A stretch of DNA of 64,000 bases from Mesostigma viride (GCA_009746045.1 RPFO01000219.1:153501-217500); one strand, 5' to 3'; shown: positions 39,139-50,664, counted from the first letter of the stretch. A program made the numbers and translations. The notes: generated from the letters alone by a model not told the origin.

Positions 39139-41578
39139 ATGCCGAATCCCGGCAAACGATCAGGGTCGCAGCGGTCACGGCGACTTAAGGAGACATCCGC
39201 TGCGTGGTTAGGCACCGATTTTGAGGCAGCAGCAACGCCGCAACGCAGGGGCAGGGGGCGCCCTCGCGGCTCGACGAAAGAGAAAGGGCCAGGTCGGCGG
39301 CGCACACAGTCGAATAAAAAGACGCGCAAGGCATCAATTACAAGCGTTGACAGCCCAGCAACACCAGCAACTGGATCGACCCCTGGCAGCGAGGGTGGTG
39401 CGCCAGTAACGCCGTCGAGCAGTGGGCGCAAAAGAAAGGCACCGGAGTTGTATGGTCCATCGCCCAAGAAGGTGGACGGGCGAGGCCATCACGCCAAGGT
39501 ACACACCTCGCATCAAACTGTGCCTGCCCCTGCTCGCGGCCAGCCGTTTGAGATGCCTCGTTTGCTGGTGGATGCCCACAACCTTGAGGCCATTCTTGGT
39601 GCCATGGCATGCCCCTCTTGCAAGCTGTGCACTGTCAAGATAGGAGAACCAGAGCTGCACGCGACTGCTGATCGTGGCAGCCCATCTTCTGTAGTGCTTT
39701 GGTGCACTAATAGCAGCTGCACGGGGGTAGATGGCGGGCCATGGTGGTGTACCAAAGACATCCTCTCCCCTAATTCTGACCTGAGGCCGGGTGTGGATCG
39801 CAACATGCTCAACAGCCTCATGGCAGTGGCTGGGGTGTTGTTTGGTATCAGCCAGCCCGTGCTTGTGCGGCTAGCCACGCTCCTAGGGCTGAGGTGCACC
39901 ACTGGGCATAGCACGTGGCGCAAGGATGTCGCAGCTGCCACGTCTATTGTCAAGGAGCACCTGCATGATCAGCTAATGGAGAATAGGGAGACGGTGCGGG
40001 CATGGGAGCAGGAGCACAAGCGCTTTGATGTAGATGGGGAGGGGAGGCAGGGCTGCCGCCTGACGCTGGATGGGTCATGGCCCAACCGGGGTTTTGCATC
40101 CCCCTTTGGCCAGCAGTCGGTAATTCACGATGGCACTGGGCTGTGTGTGGGCCACCATGTCTCTGGCAAGTGGTGTCAGGTCTGCGAGGTGGCCAGCAAG
40201 GCAGGCAAGGAGCCCGGGCCCCATGTGTGCTATCTCAACCACACAGGCAGCAGTAGAAGCATGGAAGGGGAGGGGGCTGTCTTCTTGCTGCGTGACCTGC
40301 ATGGCATCCACGGTTGCAGGCATCAGCACGGGGCAGGTGGTGCACAGGGAGGAGGGGGCAGCAGGGGAGGAGGGGGCAGCAGGGGAGGAGGGGGCAGGAG
40401 GGGAGAAGGAGGTGCTGCCAAAGCCAATGGCACAACGCTTGTACGCTGCTGAGGTGGTTAGCGATGGTGACACCACCTGGTTTGCACGGGTCAAAGAGGA
40501 CGAGTTCCTCGCAGAGGCAGGCCTCATCCCCGAGAAGAAGGAAGACATCAATCACTTGGGGGGGTGTTTGTACAATGCACTGACTAAGCTCAAGAAGGAG
40601 CACCTGGGCAAGCTCAGGGGGGTGCTAGATGACCCCACAGTGAACTCCATGTGTTATTCCTTCCGCACGTGCATCCATGCCAACGGGCACATGGGGGCAG
40701 TCCACCTCAAGGGGGCACTAGGCAACGCACTGCTGCACTACTTTAACAAGCACGACGAGTGTGAGCAGTGGCCTAACTATGTGCGGCAAGCGGATCCAAG
40801 CCAGCCGCATGTTGAGCAGCAGTGGTGTGGCTCTGTGGTGGGGGACACAACGCCCGGGTGGGGTGGGACCACGTGGCTGCCCGTCGCTGCGAGCACGCCG
40901 CAGGGGGTGACGGTGGATGTGCTGGGGCTGGTCAAGGCTGTCTGGGCCAAGTACACCACGATGGAGATTCTAGAGGCCTGCACCCACGATGCCAGCAGCA
41001 ACAGGAATGAGTTCCTGCACTCCCAGCAGATCAGGGCTGTCCCCGGTGGGAAGGGCGGGTTTGGGGCAGGGCTGTACCCAGGTGCATGCGCGGTGGGCAT
41101 ACTGCACGTGCAGCACGGTGAACAGTGGTGGCTAGAGGATGCAGAGGAACTGGGTGTGACAGTGACCCCCGCTGTCGAGGCGCAGCTGGGGACCATCATC
41201 ACCAAGAGGGAGTGGCAGCAGCAGCTCAAGGGGCAGCATGACTGGAAGCGGCGCAAGATGAAAAGGAAGTTAGAGAAGAAGAAAAGGCACTGGAAGGAGG
41301 GCAAGCAGGACCGGTGCACATACAGCAAGGGGGTGCACTATGAGGAGGGGGGGGCAGGGGATGAGGATGGGGATGACATGGATGTTGATGCTAGACTGTG
41401 CATGTTCTGCGGTGGCCCCACACACACAACTCACAACCCCTTCCTCATCTGTGGTGGCACCGATTGTGTGCAGGGGGCCCACATGCTGTGCACCGGTCTC
41501 ACCCTCGAAAGTGTGCCAAAGGGGGAGTGGTACTGCCAGGACTGCGACCCTGGGGAGGCCTTTAGTGATGATGAATGA
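39139..41578 (+). CDS. DDE transposase with AT-hook and PHD finger, one apparent frameshift
   Basis: Two overlapping frames read as one protein. The first frame (39139 to about 40300) starts MPNPGKRSG. It has an AT-hook (RRGRGRPRGS, residues 36-45), a Cys pair region (CPSCKLC, then LWCTNSSC) and the core start RLTLDGSWPNRGF, with the first catalytic Asp at residue 311, followed by HHVSGKWCQVC. This matches the Mutator-like transposase fold. The second frame (about 40300-41578) has an acidic Gly/Glu linker, EVVSDGDTTWF with the second Asp (40469), and DASSNRNEFLHS with the probable catalytic Glu (41009). A basic stretch follows. It ends with a PHD finger (Cys4-His-Cys3 spacing, CMFCGG... to WYCQDCD, 41399-41548). 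The frame change lies near a G-rich minisatellite at 40345-40410. It could be a real indel, an assembly error or a small intron. Confidence 0.8.
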
Positions 41579-42290
41579 GCTTTTTCCTAGTGTCTGGCGC
41601 TGCCACGTGGCAATCTAGGAATATCCATCAAATAGGGCTGCGCTTGTCAGAATGACCTGAAAATTTGGGGCTGCATGTCCCCCCCTCTCTAGTATTTGGG
41701 AATATATGATTTGGCACTATTGCATGTGTTTATGATTTGTTTTATTTTTTTTTGTTTAAAAAAGGACCCTTTTTGCGGGAAAATCCATCAATGTGTCTAA
41801 ACATCATTATTTTGTGCTCAAAATTAGGCAGGCTTTCTCAAAAGTGGGGGAACTATGCGGGAATATATGATTTGGTCCCAATATGTTTGCCCATTGTCCT
41901 AGGAAAAATGTGACTAAAGTAGCGTCTTTTTCTATTTTTAGCGCGTAACCGGTGTATGGTGGGGGCTAGTACCACCCCCAAGTGGCTGGAAAATTTTTTT
42001 TATTATCATATTTATGGTTCCCAACCATAATTGGATTTTTAGCACATGCATAGGTATGGTTTCCAGAAAAGTGCCCTTTAGGCATATCCCCTCCCCTTAA
42101 TGCCCGCCAAGTTCTGCGGGATCCCCCGGCCCCCGTGCCCACCGGGGACCCTCCCGGAGGTCGGCCCCCGGCCCCGCCTCCCTCAGCGACGGTCGTCCAT
42201 GCGCTGTCGGATCCCCCAGAGGCCCAGACCCCACGCCCCCCCACCCACCTGGGGCTACATCCGGCCCCCACCTCGCCCAAGGCAATCTCC

Positions 42291-44756
42291 GAAAAAGGGC
42301 AACTTCCGCCCAATGAATGACAAATCGAAGAGGGATTCGGATCTCTGAAAAAGGGCAAATCGAAGAGGGAGTCGACCCAGAGGGAGAAGAGCCAAGGGAG
42401 ACGCCAAGCCGACCCAAAGGGAGAGGCCAAGTTGTTGATCTATAAGAGGTTTCACAGGTGTGACCGTCACACTAGCAGTAGATCGGATTTTTGGTATGCG
42501 CACCATGAGTTGGTGCCTTTCAATTGCTCGATCATTGTTTCCGCCCGCATTTGAACGTGGTCAGGACGTCGATGCGGCTCGCCTGGCCTGCTGCCAGCCG
42601 GCTGGGCGTCAACGGATCCGGGGGCAGCTGTCTGTAACGACTAAAAATGATCGATATCATCGGCATCATCCATAGTCCAAACATGAAAGATCTTTTACCT
42701 GGGTTGCTTTCTTGAGTTACAGATCTTCAAGTATCCGAGCGACGTTGAGATGGAAATTCCACATCACGTGATTTAGGGAACCACACCCCTTGTAGACACA
42801 AAGACAAGCTTGTGTATAGACGACCTCTGTGGAACTGAAGGTAGTCTATAGCCAAGGGGCTCTTATGAATGGACAACAAAGACAAGCTTTATTATTATAC
42901 CATGATGGATCAAAACCAACGTAGCAACAATGGCGACCCCACGTCCTTGATATCGACGTGCTTGGACATCGAGCATGCCTCAACCTTAGCCTGAAGAGAA
43001 CCAATCAGAATCATGGAATTCTAAACAAGATCTTCGTATCCATCCTAGTCACACAAAACAGAACAACACCACAAACAGCCTGGCAGAATCTGTACATAAG
43101 ATCCTGAATCTGTAGTAAGCACTAAAGTCCCAAAGGATAATTTAAGACTTGGTAGTACCGACCAACAAACTATAACCCCGCGTGGATCAGGCCACGACCA
43201 ATGAGGGCTTCTACCAGTCGGTTGATAAAGTACAAGCTCCAAGTACCTCCGTCTTAGAAATCTCATAACTTTCTCAATACTGATCCAAAAGTCCCCGAAT
43301 AAAAGTCAAACGTACATTCACAAAACAAAGGATGTAAAAACAAAGTCATTTTTGCTTGTTACACTGTCATTGACCGATCTAGTAGCCGGGCTTCCTGCCC
43401 GATGAATGCATCGACCTACCCGTAAGGTAATGCGCGACGGATGCATGCTCGTCATCCGCAGCGGTCGTCGTGGTCGTCCGTCGTCGACGCCCCGCCCGTC
43501 GGCTCATCAGTAGTCGTCGACGGGCGTGCGTCAGGTGGTAAGCCGGTGCGTCGGTGGAAGCAGCAACTCTTGGAACACAATGTTCTGCGTGCGCACACCG
43601 TCGTTGGGATCGATCTGAGACGGGCCGTCCACCAGCATCAAGAGGCCGTCGCGGCTGCCCACGTCGGGACTCGGCTTACGGCTACGCCGAGCTCGGTTGC
43701 CCGGCCCGTGGTCAAACAGCCGTCTGCGACGACGACCCGGCTCGGTGATCATTATCGCGATTGGACGCCCGGCCGTGCATTGATTGTCATGGCGCCGTTG
43801 GTAATGACATCAGCGTCGTTCGTTGGATCAAGATCGTTCCCGGCCGCACGGCCGCGACCAGCCGCCGATTCGCCTTTTCGTATCGCCAACTTGCTGCCTG
43901 GTATCGTCGGGGAGCGAAAGTACGCCATGGTCGCTTAGGTCGCAGATGAAAAGTTAAGCGGCGTCGCAGACGAATTCGGCGTCGCAGACGACGTGGTCGC
44001 GCTGCTCTTCGATGACCTGGTGTCGCGCCAACGCCGTCCCGTGGATGCCGGCCGGACGTCCTGGTCGCCTCAGACGCTCGCGCGGCGATGCGCGACGGCG
44101 TTCTCGTTGAACGCAAGCCAACGGTTACCCGAAAAAGACAGGAAAATTATGGGGTTCGCAAGATCAAACGCCAAGTTCCACGTCCAATCGATTATTAAGG
44201 CCAAAACGACCAAGAATCAGAGGAGCTGAGAGCGCACATGCAAAGGGAAACGGGTCAAAAGAGAGAAAGCCGTCACTCTATTACCTATGATGCCGACTGG
44301 TGCAGCCGGTTGTGTACCCGGTCGGAACCAATGTGGTACCGTCCGGTAGGTTTAGGTATCGTCAACACCTACGCTGCGTAGTACCTTCTGTCAACCGTGG
44401 CAACAACAGTTAGTACCCTTGTGCCGAATGTGTCCCTAATTGTGTGTACCATGTTCGCTAAGGGCCGGATGGCCCGGCGCCCTTTAGTAGGACCAAAAGA
44501 CAAGTGGGAATTGTGGACATAAATGTGTGTGCCACGTACTTAGTAGTATTCTTTGTGTGGTTGCGCCCGACGGCCCATGTCGGCCCACTGACATTGAAGT
44601 GTGGTCAGGACAGGGCCGGTGGCAAGGAATGTTAGCAAGGTGGCCCAACCTTCCCACGCGCTAGTTGATACTCAGCTATGGAGTAGCGTCACTACCCTCC
44701 CCTTGGGGAGTGATTAGTTCTTCAACCTTGTCCCGTTTAGGTAAAGCCTGCCTTGG
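42291..44756. other. No confident gene; GC-rich open stretch at 43441-44116
   Basis: The left half is AT-leaning without clear features. From 43430 to 44110 the sequence is rich in CGTCG and open on both strands: 165 codons on plus at 43441-43938, and 109 and 73 codons on minus. I cannot choose a coding strand or name a family. I looked for long terminal repeats around the block and found none. A hairpin AAGGGCCGGATGGCCC lies near 44461. Confidence 0.3.
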
Positions 44757-45018
44757 CATTAAATTAAATTAAATGAAATGAAATGAAATGAAATGAAATG
44801 AAATGAAATGAAATGAAATGAAATGAAATGAAATGAAATGAAATGAAATGAAATGAAATGAAATGAAATGAAATGAAATGAAATGAAATGAAATGAAATG
44901 AAATGAAATGAAATGAAATGAAATGAAATGAAATGAAATGAAATGAAATGAAATGAAATGAAATGAAATGAAATGAAATGAAATTAAATTAAATTAAATT
45001 AAATTAAATTAAATTAAA
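44757..45018 (-). repeat. (AAATG)n/(AAATT)n array, far part of a minus-strand LINE tail
   Basis: About 45 units of AAATG are bordered on both sides by AAATT units. The array is interrupted at a TTAA by the element at 45019-46765 and resumes as (AAATT)n at 46766-46845. That part joins, on the minus strand, a LINE 3' end ending CAACGGAGTCATGTTAT. I read the whole array as the 3' tail of that minus-strand LINE. Confidence 0.6.
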
Positions 45019-46765
45019 TTAACCCTTAAATGGTACTGACTGATATTTATAGCGGGCAGTACCAACTGCCCGCTACAAATAGCGGACAGTTGGTTGGGAG
45101 CATAACGCGAATGCCAGTAGGTATTTCCATGATATTTTTAGCCAGGCGTCTTCAGGTAGATGTGTACTACGTCCCGTACCTAAACATCACTACATTCTGA
45201 CAAGTACACAGGGACTAATTATTGACCAAAGTACAGGGGGTACCCTTTTCAATGGGACGAAAACGTGAATGTAAAATATTGACATCCGTGCAGATTTGCC
45301 GCCATGGCGGTGCAGAAAACTGACTGGCGCAGGAGCGTCGATGCATGGATTCGTTCCAAAATTTGTAGGCACACTTTATTCGTCATAAGGATGCTATAGA
45401 CCTAGTTGCGCAACCTCTAACGAGGCGCGCAATCATCTCGGGCTGGTTTTTATTGCGTCAACACGCGTTCACTACCACGGGGATGCCGATGAAGCTAGCA
45501 CTTGGTATTTGCTGTTTTATCATTGAATATTTCGCAACGATTAACTTTCTTATGATGTACATCGCATAGTTCATCAGCGCTGTGGGCCAGGGAAGCCTCG
45601 GGGCATCGTTTCTGTCATGAGCTTGCTACCTGTCAGACAGCCTTTTTTGCGGTAGTTGGACCTGGCGCAGTTTGCAGTCCCTGCCGCTGCCGTGAAGGAG
45701 GTAAAGTGGTTTTATCGTTCGGTAAGTAATCCCGGACTTATTATTAAGGTTTCGTGGTGTTAAAGCTCCCTCCTTACTACTTTTATGTAATGGTTTGTCG
45801 TGGTGGCTGTGTACAACCATTTCGCCCAGTTTATCGACATCCGTGTGCTCATGGTTAGTAGCTGCGTCTTCATCCTATATACTATCTAGAGTAACGATCG
45901 ATGTAATGCTTAAATATGTTGTGCATGGTATTGTGATGGGTTTTCTTGCCTACATTCTTTGGAAAGATGGTATCTTGGCCAGGTTTTGGTTAGCTTTTTG
46001 GTTTTGTTAGTAGAGGACACCCCATAGCCAGTTAGCAGCTAGTATGATAAAGCCCAGCATACAGGGAGCACTAGCTAGCATTGTCATTGAGCTAGGCTTA
46101 CTTGCACTTGTTTATTACAGCATCAGCACAAGAAAAAAGTGAGCATCGTGTTTGGCTTGTGTGGTTTCAAGGGTGTGCCCTTACCATGCTATGATACGTA
46201 CAAATGTGACTGTGCATAGGCGTGGTTACCTATCTTTATATGCTATGATGGATGTTCTGCAGCCTGGACAGGATGTAATTAGCATGTTTGATCATCCATG
46301 ATGTTTTTTGTTGCTAGGGGATAAGAATTTAGCTTTGTAATGCTAGCAAACGTCACCAGCCAAACTGTCCGCTATTTATAGCGGGCAGTTATTTTTAGTG
46401 CCGCAGCTGGGTCCCTGGGACAACCCATGATGTCAGTGTTCAGAGGCCCTTACTGGCTTCCCATTCAACTGCCTTGGCAAGACCAGGACCAACAAGCGTG
46501 ATTTGACATCCAATATTGCATTATATGTGTCTCTTTTCTCGCACCCTGCGCACCCCCTGCCAGGGGGTGCTATATTTAGCACCCATAGGACATTGCAATA
46601 TGACCAATGACGTGACCCCCAAGGAGGTCCATATATGTGTGTGCTTTGGTCCCAATATGGATGATAAAATTGTTATTAGGTTGGTTTGTGGGCATTATGA
46701 TGCCAAGTTGTTAACTGACTGATATTTATAACAGTGAGTTGGATACAATACCATTTAAGGGTTAA
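45019..46765. mobile_element. Element A: TTAA-flanked non-autonomous DNA transposon (1.75 kb)
   Basis: TTAA is present at both borders (45019-45022 and 46762-46765), with terminal inverted repeats CCCTTAAATGGTA and TACCATTTAAGGG. Near both ends lies the hairpin motif AGCGGGCAGT...ACTGCCCGCT (45053-45076; related at 46364-46389). A block from 45230 to 45330 (CAAAGTACAGGGGGTACCC, then CCATGGCGGTGCAG) is shared with the left part of the 52702-56146 element. That block begins a small frame, MAVQKTDWRRSVDAWIRSK. A G-C hairpin ACCCCCTGCCAGGGGGTGCT lies at 46550. No transposase is present. The element splits the LINE tail array. Confidence 0.8.
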
Positions 46766-46845
46766 ATTAAATTAAATTAAATTAAATTAAATTAAATTAA
46801 ATTAAATTAAATTAAATTAAATTAAATTAAATTAAATTAAATTAT
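46766..46845 (-). repeat. (AAATT)n array, near part of the minus-strand LINE tail
   Basis: Sixteen AAATT units follow the right TTAA of element A and run into ATAACATGACTCCGTTG. On the minus strand that is the 3' hairpin end of the LINE continued at 52366-58375. Confidence 0.7.
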
Positions 46846-46882
46846 AACATGACTCCGTTGACGCTGCATTGACTATGTTGTA

Positions 46883-47800
46883 ATGCGCAAGCGTCATCAA
46901 GGATCTCTACTAGCTGCTCGCTCGCATGTGATCCCCCTGGTGCGCTCCGATCATCGCATCGTCACCGCCCGCATCCGCCTGCGATTCCCCTCGCCCTTTC
47001 GTAAGCACGTGGCACCCCCTGATTTGCGCACACTTCAGTTGCTCGAGAAATCTGACGACGCTCTGGAGGACTTCCCTGAAAAACGCGCCCACAAGCGCGC
47101 CGCAGAGGCGCTCGTCGACGCGCTGGACATCCCGGCCAGCCACGCCCAGCTGTTCGCTGCCGGCCCGGCATCGGCCCTTCGGCACCTCGCTGACAAGCTG
47201 CCCGCGGCCGGGGCCCTACTGCCCCCCGCCGCCCGCCCCGCTTCACCAGCCTGCACCGGCTCCCCGCCGTCATCCAGGCCCGGCAAGCCCTGCGCGACAA
47301 CAGCGACCCCGCCCGCTACGCCCGCCTCAAAGCCGATTACCACTCGGCCATCCGGCAGGCGACCAAGGAGCAGGAGGACCTTCATGTCCGCGAGTACTTC
47401 GCCCACCTCAAGGACCAGCACGGCAAGTACGCCTGGACCCGCCTGCGTCACGCCCAACGGCCCGCCGGCGGCGCGCAGCCGGCGCCGCGGACGCTCTCTG
47501 GCTCACCGCAGCAGCAGCTCGACCAGTGGTATTCCTCCCAGTCCCGGCTGCTCGGCGCCCCCCCGCCGCCTCCGCCGCTTGGCCCTCTGGCGGCCGCACG
47601 CCTGGCAGTAGCACCGGCGGACGTCCCTGCGCCGCCCACGCCGCCCGCCGCTGAGCAGGACTACACGTACCCAGCCCTGACGGAACCCCTGGCCGACCCC
47701 AACGAGCTCCCGCCGTTCACCGAGCTCGAGCTGAGCACCGCCGCCAAGCAACTCCGCTTTTATGCCGCCGTTGGACCTGACCAGCTCCCAGCCCCGGTGA
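46883..47800 (+). pseudogene. LINE F ORF2, endonuclease end and linker (first part)
   Basis: The frame opens with HVIPLVRSDHRIVTARIRLR, where SDHR is the final catalytic-region motif of the APE-type endonuclease. It continues through a helical linker (DDALEDFPEKRAHKRAAEAL). A frameshift near 47235 moves to a frame reading LHRLPAVIQARQALRDNSDP and VREYFAHLKDQHGKYAWTRL, then a Pro-rich stretch and AAKQLRFYAAVGPDQLPAPV, the usual entry to the reverse transcriptase (the GPDxxP motif). It is broken at 47801 by the piggyBac element. The product would nick DNA and prime reverse transcription, but this copy is dead. Confidence 0.75.
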
Positions 47801-48115
47801 TTAACCCCTAAACCGTCCTCGTGCCGATTTTCGACTGCGAGTTTTTCTCATGCCTCACATTCGGCATGAGTTTGTGCGCCCTGTAGGGATTTGGCGGGAA
47901 GGTTTTGGCGGGAACCAACTAGACCACCGAAAAGATCTAGATTCACTCTATCCGTAGGACACTTGTCTGACCGTATTTGACCACCGTATCAGGGTGGAAA
48001 CCCTGGTCAAAGTCAACAGGGTACCCTGGTGCATGCAGGTTTGGGCGGTAAAAAAAATTGACAAAAACGTACGAAAACGAAGGATGCGAAAAAAGGGGGG
48101 AGCGCGGACGTAGAC

Positions 48116-49042
48116 ATGGCGGACGAAATGCAGGCAGATATACGGACTTTCAAGGTAAAGAAGGGCATTTTCATGGCAGTGCCAGTGGAAAAATTCGGAC
48201 TAGACTGGGCGATAGAGCAGTATGGGGAAAAACACAGCGAGGTACGTTTGCCGGGCAAGGTAGTGACAGTGAACAGGTCCGGAGATGGTGCACGGTGCTA
48301 TTTCCCGGACGACAAGCTCACGTACCCATTCACCCGTGAGCAGATTTTCATATATTCGTGCAGCTCAGATGAGTACGAAGCTCTAGTGAAAGAATGCGCA
48401 GCAAGGAAGGTCCCAACGGCAGGTAGCAGTGACGATGATAGCGAGCAGGGCCAGGATAGCGATTCTGACGCCGGCGAGGACGACGACGACAAATCCGAGG
48501 ATATCGAGCTGCCCACACCGGTCAAGCGACGCGAGCCGGGGAAGCGCGCTGTCGGCAACCCGAAGAAGAACCCAGCCATCAGCCACGCCCCGAAAAGGCG
48601 CCGTCAGACCAAGGCGGCGGCCAGCGAGAGCGTTGTCTCGGACGCTTCCGATGACGACTTTGTTTACCAGAAGGGTGCGGAGGGTCCGGTGCCGAGCGGT
48701 GAGGCTGAGCTCGATGATTCGTTTTTTCCTAACGACACGCCTGCCACTGAGGAGCCAGCCGAGACTGTCTGGAAATCTGGTTTCGGCAAGCCAGGTGTGT
48801 TTCCTTTTCCCGATACTCCGGTGCTGTCGCCGATGACGGGTACCGCCTGCTATCAAAACCTTTCCCCTGCCCAGCTCAAGTTTGGGCCCCTCGGGCTGTT
48901 CTCCCTTTTCTGGTCCAACGTGATGTCGTGGCCAAGATTGTCAAGGAGACCAACGACTATGCTGAGCTCAAGGGGGCGGGCAAGCCAGGTGAGCGTGAGT
49001 GGCACCCCTTAACAATGCATGAGATGGGCAAATTTCTGGGTG
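48116..49042 (+). CDS. piggyBac transposase N-terminal region, frameshifted
   Basis: The start is ATG 48116 (context GACATGGCGG). A novel N-terminal segment (to about residue 100) is followed by a long acidic, Ser/Asp-rich region (SDDDSEQGQDSDSDAGEDDD) and a basic nuclear-localisation-like stretch (HAPKRRRQTK). Then comes the piggyBac entry sequence: KFGPLGLFSLFWSN in the first frame and, after a one-base slip near 48930, VVAKIVKETNDYAELKG and EWHPLTMHEMGKFLG. This is the start of the DDE_Tnp_1_7 domain, where a Phe/Trp helix, the ETNxYA block and the PLT-MxxFLG block precede the first catalytic Asp. The catalytic core that should follow is absent. At about 49042 the sequence jumps to the zinc domain. 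It could still make a DNA-binding fragment if expressed. Confidence 0.75.
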
Positions 49043-49357
49043 GAGCAGGTGCTGTGCCAACTGTGCTGCGCGCAAGGCAGGAAGCACAAGACCTCGGTCA
49101 TGTGCGAGCACTGTGACATGGCGTTCTGCAGCAACAGCGAGCGGAACTGCTTCGGCCTCTTCCACTCCGGGCAGGTGGAGGGGCTGGACTTCAACGTGAC
49201 GAAGCAGCGGGTATGGCAGCGCCTCTCCAGCGTGGCGAATGCGCCAAGAATTTCAAGGGCGCCACTACCACGAGGGGGCAGCAGCCACCACCCGGAAGCT
49301 CAAGGGGGTGGCGCGGCGCCGCCATCTCAGGGCGGAGCATGTCCGCCTGGGATATAG
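49043..49357 (+). pseudogene. piggyBac C-terminal cysteine-rich domain
   Basis: Directly after the N-terminal part, in another frame, the sequence reads QVLCQLCCAQGRKHKTSVMC, then EHCDMAFCSNSERNCFGLFH. The Cys pattern (CxxC, CxxC, two further Cys and a terminal His) is that of the piggyBac C-terminal zinc domain, which binds the transposon ends. It continues through a Gly/Ser/Pro-rich tail to a TAG at 49355-49357. The short distance to the N-terminal part shows an internal deletion. Confidence 0.75.
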
Positions 49358-50664
49358 TCCTACGGAGGCTGACTAAGAATGCTAGCATTTGTTGCCTACG
49401 TGGCATGGCATTTGGCCTTTCCTGCCCGCGCTCATGCGCGCCGTGTATCACCATGGGCCGGCATGGTTTGAAGTGTGTGTTATTGTTTCATGGACCCACC
49501 TGTGCATGTGTTATTTGGTTTCATGTTGTTAGCCTGCATGGGTTATTGTTTCATGGTCATGTCTTATTAGCTTTCATGTTTATGCATAACTTGTGCAGTT
49601 TGAAAATCTGCTCCGTGATGGTCACAGTGCCACCTATTTCTAGTTGGCAATTTTCAGTGTTACTGCATGCATGGTCCCTTGGTCACTAATTTATCTAGGA
49701 GTGCTGGGATGTTTTGACTTTGTGTGCAAGGTCCATCATGCATGTAAAAATAAGTACCACAGTATCAGCGGGTCTGCAAGCATTTACGCTTATTGTGGCA
49801 TATATTTGTGCCACATAGGCTGGAATAAACATAATCATGCATGTTTCATGCTTACCTATCATTTCCATGTTCAAAACTGCACTAGGATGTTTATTCTAGC
49901 CCCCCCCAAACTGGTGACTCAAAATAGTCACCAGCTATTTTTAGCATTATCTTGTGGGTCCCTGGGTGAAACAAGACATGTAAGTGTTTGGATGTAGTGC
50001 TTGGGTACAGTTGCAGTCCCCCCTGAAATACTAGGGTGAAATCCAAGGTATACGTGCTCCATCATGCATGATAAGGTTGTGAACCCCGTACTCGCGGCCC
50101 GCGCGTAGTCGTCTCCAATCATATCCGGCAGGGACCTGCAGTGGTTATGGCAGGTATTGGTGGCACACAGGTTGGAATAAGTGTTAGCATGCATGTTTGC
50201 CCATACTCCATGCTTACCTATCGTTTCCATGTTCAAAACTGCACTAGGATGCCTATTTTAGCCCCCCAAAACTCGCGACTCAAAATAGTCACCAGTTATT
50301 TTTAGCACCAGCTGATGGGTCCCTGGGGGAGTTACAATTTTTAGTGTTTGTATCCCATCCTAACTAAAAAATCTATCTACAAAACCAACCCCAGGGTCAA
50401 CTCATTGAGGAAAGGGGTCTATCATCCATTATAAGGGTGTCACCGCGCACACTCACCGTACCCCCCTGAGGGGGGGGCTATTTATAGAGCAGGGGGGGCT
50501 AGCACTGGGACCACCCACTATACCCCCAGGTGGGCCCTAATATGGTTATGCTTGGTTCCTAGTATGGTCTAGAAAAAATAATTAGGCTGAATGGGGGCAC
50601 CTGTGGCATACTGTGCAACTCGTGACTCATTTTAGTCACGAGTCAAAGACGGTTGAGGGGTTAA

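Larger units (their letters stand above)
38645..42100 (+). mobile_element. TTAA-flanked DNA transposon, Kolobok/Mutator-like, 3.46 kb
   Basis: TTAA occurs at both borders (38645-38648 and 42097-42100). Inside it the ends form inverted repeats: GGGGACGGGACATGCC on the left and, in reverse complement, GGGGAGGGGATATGCC on the right. The element carries two genes on the plus strand, a 114-codon frame and a large DDE transposase. TTAA duplication is the hallmark of the piggyBac and Kolobok superfamilies. The transposase here is not piggyBac-like, so a Kolobok-like placement is the best reading. Apart from one apparent frameshift the copy looks recent. Confidence 0.8.
47801..50664 (+). mobile_element. 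Element B: piggyBac transposon with internal deletion (2.86 kb)
   Basis: TTAA occurs at both borders (47801-47804 and 50661-50664). The inverted ends are CCCCTAAACCGTC on the left and GACGGTTGAGGGG on the right, with one mismatch. The coding part (48116-49357) has a piggyBac N-terminus joined to the C-terminal cysteine-rich domain. The central DDD catalytic domain is missing. The right 1.3 kb is non-coding, with repeated hairpins GTGACTCAAAATAGTCAC-type (49914, 50276, 50627) and a CCCCCCTGAGGGGGGG hairpin near 50461. A different hairpin, CTCATGCC...GGCATGAG, lies near the left end (47849-47872). Confidence 0.85.

Noticed and set aside
43441-43938. 165-codon plus-strand frame as a gene
   Set aside because: The minus strand is also open through this CGTCG-rich stretch, and neither product shows recognisable motifs. 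It is described only as a region.
42660-44756. An LTR retrotransposon around a possible primer-binding site (TGGCGACCCC near 42931)
   Set aside because: I found no pair of direct terminal repeats, no polyprotein motifs and no matching polypurine tract.
47448-47751. Minus-strand Arg/Gly-rich frames
   Set aside because: They are antisense to the LINE F ORF2 linker and reflect its high GC content.
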